A program made the position numbers and the translations under genes. The notes beneath the pieces are model-generated. The model made no database searches and was not told the origin of the DNA. It worked only from the letters and a program-made list of their open reading frames with translations. From Conus ventricosus (lineage: Eukaryota > Mollusca > Gastropoda > Neogastropoda > Conidae), in assembly GCA_018398815.1 (NCBI GenBank), contig CM031611.1, positions 36,198,261 through 36,262,260 on the forward strand: DNA of 64,000 nt, in the 5' to 3' direction. Positions within the stretch are counted from its first letter, which is position 1, and each line of letters opens with the position of its first letter. Of the stretch, positions 58,488 through 64,000 are shown piece after piece.

Positions 58488-59039
58488 TACCCGTGTATGA
58501 AATGAAATCTTTCGTTTGTTTCGAGAACACTGAATCTTCTACAAAATAATCACTCAATTTGGCATAACCCGGTCACTGGACGTTTTTTTTTTTTCTTTTT
58601 TTTTTTAACGACAATCTATCTTTCAAAGAGAAGTTACCTACAAAGGGTTTGAATATGAGAGGGTAGGGTGTGTGTCTAAATTCTAGGTTTTCGAAGAAGA
58701 GGGAGATGTTATAAACCGTACACGGGTGGAATAAGCACTGTCTACCTCGCCAGTGAACACAAAAACATTTACTCACCGGCCAAGCCCTTGCTTTCCAACA
58801 TGGCGAGGAGGCGCGGCGACCAAGTGTGATGTGAGGGGAGAACACGGTCACACATCAGACAACGCGCATTGGACGGCGGGAAACCTTGTGACCTCACAAA
58901 CCCGCGAAGCATTTATGTCACGTGCGTGCCGTGCAAGAGATCCACTGTCCCTCTTGGCTAGTTCCCTGACACACACACACTCACTCCCTTATCTTCTTTC
59001 TGCCTCCTCCACCCCCTCCCCACCCCCCCCCCACCACCC

Positions 59040-59040
<1 letters not shown>
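58488..59040. other. Mostly unassigned; contains the CpG-rich segment below
   Basis: Poly-T/poly-A runs at about 58585-58608, then the CpG-rich candidate first exon, then C-rich sequence before the CT microsatellite. Confidence 0.5.
58765..58905 (-). promoter_or_regulatory. Candidate CpG-rich promoter / first exon (weak)
   Basis: On the minus strand 'gccgcgcctcctcgcc' precedes an ATG (58799-58801 on the plus strand) reading MLESKGLAG, immediately followed by a strong donor GTGAGTAAAT. The same spot on the plus strand reads CCAACATGGCGAGGAGG, like a YY1 site, and a reversed CCAAT-type box (ATTGG) lies about 70 bp upstream of the minus-strand start. This is the only CpG-dense, microsatellite-free stretch in the last 15 kb. 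No second exon was identified. Confidence 0.25.
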
Positions 59041-59073
<33 letters not shown>

Positions 59074-59138
59074 ATGATTCTAGTCTTTGGCAGAATATCG
59101 ATATTTAAAAAAAAAGAAAGGGCAGGTGTTGTTACGGC

Positions 59139-59177
<39 letters not shown>

Positions 59178-59181
59178 CGGA

Positions 59182-59241
<60 letters not shown>

Positions 59242-59245
59242 ACGG

Positions 59246-59292
<47 letters not shown>

Positions 59293-59293
59293 C
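59041..59293. repeat. CT, GT and GA microsatellites
   Basis: (CT)n at 59041-59070 and 59140-59178, (GT)n at 59184-59239, then (GA)n at 59247-59288. The order CT-GT-GA puts complementary CT and GA blocks either side of a GT tract. Confidence 0.95.
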
Positions 59294-59750
59294 AGGGGGA
59301 TGGTGGTGGTTGGGGCCCCGGGAGGGATGGAGAAGGGTATGCCACTAGTGCTTGATATCTCGTTTGCACGTAATTGTCATAAATATTTTATTTCCATTGT
59401 GTTTCTTTCCCCTGCCTCCAAATATTTTTACACTTCGGTGGCTGTCATCTCCACCCGAGGTCTGCGTCGAGCAGAACTTCCAGTATTGTTTGATCTGTGA
59501 TGACCGATATCGGCGATTGATGGCTGATAGGTTTTGGCCCTTCACGGCTCGGGATGTTGTACAAACAGCTTATTATATTCATGAGTTAGTCCACACACAC
59601 ACACACACACACACCATTCCATGTGAGATGAAAACCGTTATATCTGCGTGTCCTCGGTTGCGTCAACCGGTCGCAAATTTCAACTAGGATCAAATCACCA
59701 AGCGAGGTTTCAGACCATACCGAGTCGTCCGGTTTCTGGGTCTGGCAGCA
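59294..59750. other. No recognised feature
   Basis: Includes a short CA run (59592-59612). No domain in any frame. Confidence 0.5.
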
Positions 59751-59751
59751 A

Positions 59752-60450
59752 CATTGCTTGGTGACGATGCGAGGGGCCATGAAGAGGCTGGAATATCTCT
59801 GCATTGCTTGGTGACGATGCGAGGGGCCATGAAGAGGCTGGAGTATCTCTGCATTGCTTGGTGACGATGCGAGGGGCCATGAAGAGGCTGGAGTATCTCT
59901 GCATTGTTGGTGACGATGCGAGGGGCCATGAAGAGGCTGGAGTATCTCTGCATTGCTTGGTGACGATGCGAGGGGCCATGAAGAGGCTGGAATATCTCTG
60001 CATTGCTTGGTGACGATGCGAGGGGCCATGAAGAGGCTGGAGTATCTCTGCATTGCTTGGTGACGATGCGAGGGGCCATGAAGAGGCTGGAATATCTCTG
60101 CATTGCTTGGTGACGATGCGAGGGGCCATGAAGAGGCTGGAGTATCTCTGCATTGCTTGGTGACGATGCGAGGGGCCATGAAGAGGCTGGAATATCTCTG
60201 CATTGCTTGGTGACGATGCGAGAAGCCATGAAGAGGCTGGAGTATCTCTGCATTGCTTGGTGACGATGCGAGGGGCCATGAAGAGGCTGGAGTATCTCTG
60301 CATTGCTTGGTGACGATGCGAGGGGCCATGAAGAGGCTGGAGTATCTCTGCATTGCTTGGTGACGATGCGAGGGGCCATAAGAGGCTGGAGTATCTCTGC
60401 ATTGCTGGTGACGATGCGAGGGGCCATGAAGAGCTGGAATATCTCTGCAG
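59752..60450. repeat. 50-bp minisatellite (about 14 copies)
   Basis: Highly uniform units of 'attgcttggtgacgatgcga', 'ggggccatgaagaggctgga' and 'atatctctgc' or 'gtatctctgc', the A/G alternation defining two subtypes. A few units have single-base deletions (49 bp). Minus-strand frames are open in all three phases because the unit lacks stops on that strand; I do not call a protein. Confidence 0.96.
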
Positions 60451-62750
60451 ACAGCCTGGCCACGCCGATCAATCTGAAGCAATGGATGTGTGTACGTCAC
60501 GCTGAGAACTGGTAGTAGTCTCTACAGGGCGCTCGGTATTGTATCCCATCCAATTAACAATCTTTGGAGACTCGAGCAAGTATTAGTTTGATGTTGAAGA
60601 GAGTAAAGTGTTTTACCTCCCGAAATGGCATGCTTTTTGTACACGTTTTAAGCAGCCTTACTGAGAGAAATGCAGAAGTTTATTTATGGAGATCATACCC
60701 TTACAAGATGGCTAATAAACAGCGCAATTCATTCGTGTAGAAGTTAACAAGCTTCACGCATCATTTACTATTTTGACACATTACTTCGCATTTTGAATTC
60801 TTTACATCAATACAAGGCGATGGCATGGAATCCTGATGCTTATATTCAAAGAGTTTGCCTTATTACTAGTTATCTCTGTAAGAAATGATTTCAGTTTTTA
60901 AACAACTTATTTCCTTACTATCTTTTCTTAACATATGTTTCTGTCCTTGATGGCTGCTTTGAGGTGCCGTTATATTCTGTTTTCAACACTTTGTAGTAAT
61001 AAAACTGTTTCACAGACTGATGGATAATGTATTTCCATTTGATGGCGAGGGAGGACCGACACAATTAGCGCTCTTCCGTTGATAACTCAAATTAGCGGAC
61101 TTAATCGCCCTGTTCAAACAAGACAAATGACATTGTATTCAGTAGAGACTATGACTGCCCCAGCAGGCTGCTAGTGAAGCTTTTTATATTCATGTTTTAA
61201 CGCACATTTTCGTTCCCGTTTTCTTTCTCACATAGTCACGTCCCCTATTACTTTCTTCTCCTATTCTTAGAATCTTTGCAAAGCCATTGTTTTGTGGGGA
61301 AGGAATCATTTCCTGCTCTCGTTTTTTGCCACTATGTATTTCTTCAATATATTACTGTTTAGTCTAATTAGTCGGGGATTGTTTATTTCAGCAGATCCAA
61401 GCAAAGGCTTCTCTGCACAGTTCTTAGCTGCCTTAAGCCATGATGCGACTGACAACGCTAGAGCTTTTAAAAACAGTAGAGCTGAACACACTGACTGTCA
61501 ACACATTTTCACCTCCCTTGGATATTTACGGAAATCCTCAAGCATCGGCTCAAAGATGTATCCTTATAGTGCTAATCCTTTAAATAATGATGTCAGCTTT
61601 TAAGCGACTTAATTCCTTGCGATACTTCTACACAACTTCCTTTCTTTGCTGGATGCTTTGAGGTACTGTAGGTGTCTGTTTTTTTTTTATCCCTCGATGA
61701 TGAGAATACCACAGAATTATAAGTGGTACATTTTGATTTGAAGCCAAGAGGGCCAATGTGACCAATCCAGTATTAGTTCACAGGTGTGAATTCGATGGAT
61801 GTTACTGTTCATTTTCTGGGTGTTTTTTTTTATTCATTGTTTAAAAAAATGATAAATTAATGTCTTTGGGCAGATTACTCTAACGTTACGAAGGAAATGT
61901 TGACTTCATTGTGATTATTCGCTGTGAAAGGTGACAGACGATGATTGAATTATAAAATCCAGCCTGCTTATTTGGCTAAAGGGAACGAAGTAATGATAAT
62001 TTCCGATGTAAGTATGGGTTCGGACAAGGTATACTGAATAAGGAGAAATGTGCCATTTCATTATTCTGTATCATCCTTGTTTCCTGGAAGTAAGGGAAAC
62101 AATTTCAACTTCAGAAAAGGTATAGTGTGAATGACACAATAATACTGACGCTACTTTTACAATATATTGTATGTCTTCCTTTCATATTTCTAATGCGGTA
62201 GGATTTTTGTGTACTTGGTATGATTGGGGGATATGACTGTGCTTTTTTCAGTGGTGAAAATTTGGTTGTTATAAGAAGTTTTTGTCAACATGTAAAATTG
62301 AGTCAACATGTTTCATATACAAAAAAGACGATTCCTAAAAAGCAAGCAGATGAGTCTGTGCCTTTGGACTAGATAGAACGTGTTACACATAATGTGCTGT
62401 CACTACACGATATTCTTGTAAATCTGTTCTTTCCGTTCTCGCTCTTTTTATTCTCGCAGCCTGATAGTATTTGGAAATTGGTTTAGTATGAATAACTGTT
62501 GATTAACGCCTGTGTTTCCTCAGTACATATTTTTCTGTATGTACATGTAATTACCTGCTGATATCATTTGATGTGAATAATCATACACACTCAATCATAC
62601 GGTGTGTGAACCTAATGACGCTCAACGAGTAATTGATTGCCTGCACGTGTTCTCCCCGCGAGACATTTTTCCCCATCAATCTTAAGAAGGTAGATGGATG
62701 CTAATCATCATTATATAGGCATCAAGCTAAACCACGAATTTACATTTCGC
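60451..62750. other. AT-rich region without recognised genes
   Basis: The only structure seen is an old direct duplication: 60885-61065 and 61587-61765 share 'aaatgatttcagtttttaa', 'acttatttcctta', 'ggctgctttgaggt' and 'atttgatgg' with about 30% divergence. Spacing is about 700 bp. Reading frames are short on both strands. Confidence 0.6.
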
Positions 62751-62754
62751 ACTC

Positions 62755-62989
62755 TCAATGTATGCAATCACACAGTTGCGCGCGCATACACAAACACACA
62801 GAAGAATCGATTTCAGTTTGACCCGGGGCAATGGTAAAGATTTTGTGCGGACCATACAGCGCCAGCGTGGTCAACACAGACATACATACAATTCCAACAT
62901 AGTGCACACACACACACACGCGCGCGCGCGTGCGGGCGCGCGCGCACGTTCGCACGCACATACAAACAGAGAGAGAGAGAGAGAGAGAG

Positions 62990-63028
<39 letters not shown>

Positions 63029-63060
63029 TGTGTGTGTGTGTACAGAAAACGTAACATGAC
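62755..63060. repeat. CA/GC and GA/GT microsatellites
   Basis: Alternating CA and GC blocks (about 62906-62965), then (GA)n (62970-63026) and a short (GT)n. Confidence 0.94.
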
Positions 63061-63175
63061 AGGGCCAGTCGCTGTGGTGAAGGTTCACAGTGCCGTTTCT
63101 GGTTCAGTGTCTCTTTGCACTCTATCAATATTGACCGTTCCTTTGATGCAGAAATAGGTGCTGAATAAACGACAG

Positions 63176-63180
<5 letters not shown>

Positions 63181-63272
<92 letters not shown>

Positions 63273-63322
63273 TGCGCGCGAATGTATGAATGCGTGCGTG
63301 CGTCCGCGCGCGCGCGCGCGCG

Positions 63323-63419
<97 letters not shown>

Positions 63420-63460
63420 TGAGAGATGATGATGATGATGATGATGATGATAATGACCAC
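63181..63460. repeat. Mirror-like CT-GT / GT-GA microsatellite cluster
   Basis: (CT)n 63181-63229, (GT)n 63230-63270, a GC-rich centre, (GT)n 63326-63366, (GA)n 63367-63420, then (GAT)n to about 63452. The flanking CT and GA blocks are complementary. Confidence 0.95.
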
Positions 63461-64000
63461 TGGCCTGATCCATAGAAGATTCCAGGAATGTCTTGCCCCT
63501 TTGTTAACAGTCATGACTTTGAACGCTAAGGATTTTTTAAGCATGTCTCTGATGATGACCTTCTCTCAGTCTGACCATTTCGGGTCTTCCAAAGCTCCGG
63601 AAAGTCGTGACATTACATCGTTTTGGCGGAATCCAAATACGTGATTTCAAAGTCTTTTGAATATCAGCCCCATACATGCACACTCTGGATATGTAGTTAA
63701 TGGTTCAACCATACACAGGAACTAGAAAATGATGGGAAAGTGGGTGGAGGGGTGAGGAGGCGGTTGACCACGTGCTTCTGTAAACTTTAAAAAAAAAGAA
63801 GAAGGAGAAAGCCCATGCATTAGAAAATCAAATACACATTAAAGAAAAGGAAAAAGTGGGTGGTGGGGGGTGATAGTAATTGTCTTTCCACCGTAAAAAT
63901 ATGGATAATCACTGATTTTTTCTCCATTCTTGACACAGCATTATTTCATTTTCGAGAGCACCATTGTTTGGGCTAGGCCTACTTTTAGTAAATGTATGTA
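63461..64000. other. No recognised feature
   Basis: Ordinary sequence with A-rich runs near 63790-63850. No frame or motif that I can support. Confidence 0.5.

Noticed and set aside
59586..60500. A 304-codon minus-strand frame
   Set aside because: Produced by the 50-bp minisatellite; the same is true for two shifted frames.

Overview
This is eukaryotic, almost certainly metazoan, non-coding DNA. It contains interstitial TTAGGG repeats, very abundant CA/GA/TA microsatellites, tRNA-derived SINEs, Jockey-type and other non-LTR retrotransposon debris, a Penelope-like element, a Tc1 element and a MULE-type transposase. The mix and the style of the SINEs suggest a marine mollusc, probably a gastropod; that is inference from memory of repeat families. 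I find no intact host gene. Nearly every long reading frame is a by-product of tandem repeats.

Layout. (1) 0-3.8 kb: a frameshifted MULE/FLYWCH-type transposase exon on the minus strand (988-2271), then two minisatellites (2.4-3.5 and 3.5-3.8 kb). (2) 4-28.4 kb: a long array of diverged repeat units (about 0.7-1.1 kb). Most units carry a palindrome of about 110 bp, and many carry a C-run, a CA tract and a TA tract. Units are oldest at the two edges and most alike in the centre, where a 3.27 kb block is tandemly duplicated (16.7-23.2 kb, plus a partial third copy). The TA tracts have been used as landing sites. At 10748-14416 there is a 3.67 kb terminal-inverted-repeat transposon holding a second 1.67 kb TIR transposon inside its own left TIR. 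At 17.8-19.2 and 21.1-22.4 kb lie two duplicated copies of a truncated Penelope-like reverse transcriptase flanked by inverted repeats. At 24626-26318 there is a complete but mutated Tc1 element.

(3) 28.4-50.7 kb: at least four diverged copies of a low-copy duplicated unit (28.8-30.3, 33.0-36.4, 38.5-41.2, 42.2-44.7 kb), plus a probable fifth remnant (48.9-50.7 kb). Much of it reads as a decayed short tandem repeat of the type 'ctatgaaaggacactaaacc'. Three of the copies adjoin minus-strand fragments of a Jockey-type LINE, each with a different internal deletion. A tRNA-derived SINE-like element with a poly-A tail sits at 30.36-31.2 kb.

(4) 51.8-54.8 kb: a 32-bp satellite passing into a 62-bp dimeric satellite. 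(5) 55-64 kb: microsatellites, a LINE C-terminal fragment, a tRNA-SINE, an inverted pair of 16-bp minisatellites, a 50-bp minisatellite (59.75-60.45 kb), an old roughly 0.7 kb tandem duplication, and a CpG-rich candidate promoter/first exon near 58.8 kb.

The most interesting points are the nested TIR elements with a reconstructable empty site, the hairpin-bearing array whose TA tracts collected unrelated transposons, the Penelope RT cassette with inverted ends and a hammerhead-like core, and the telomeric repeats embedded in an inverted repeat inside a transposon.
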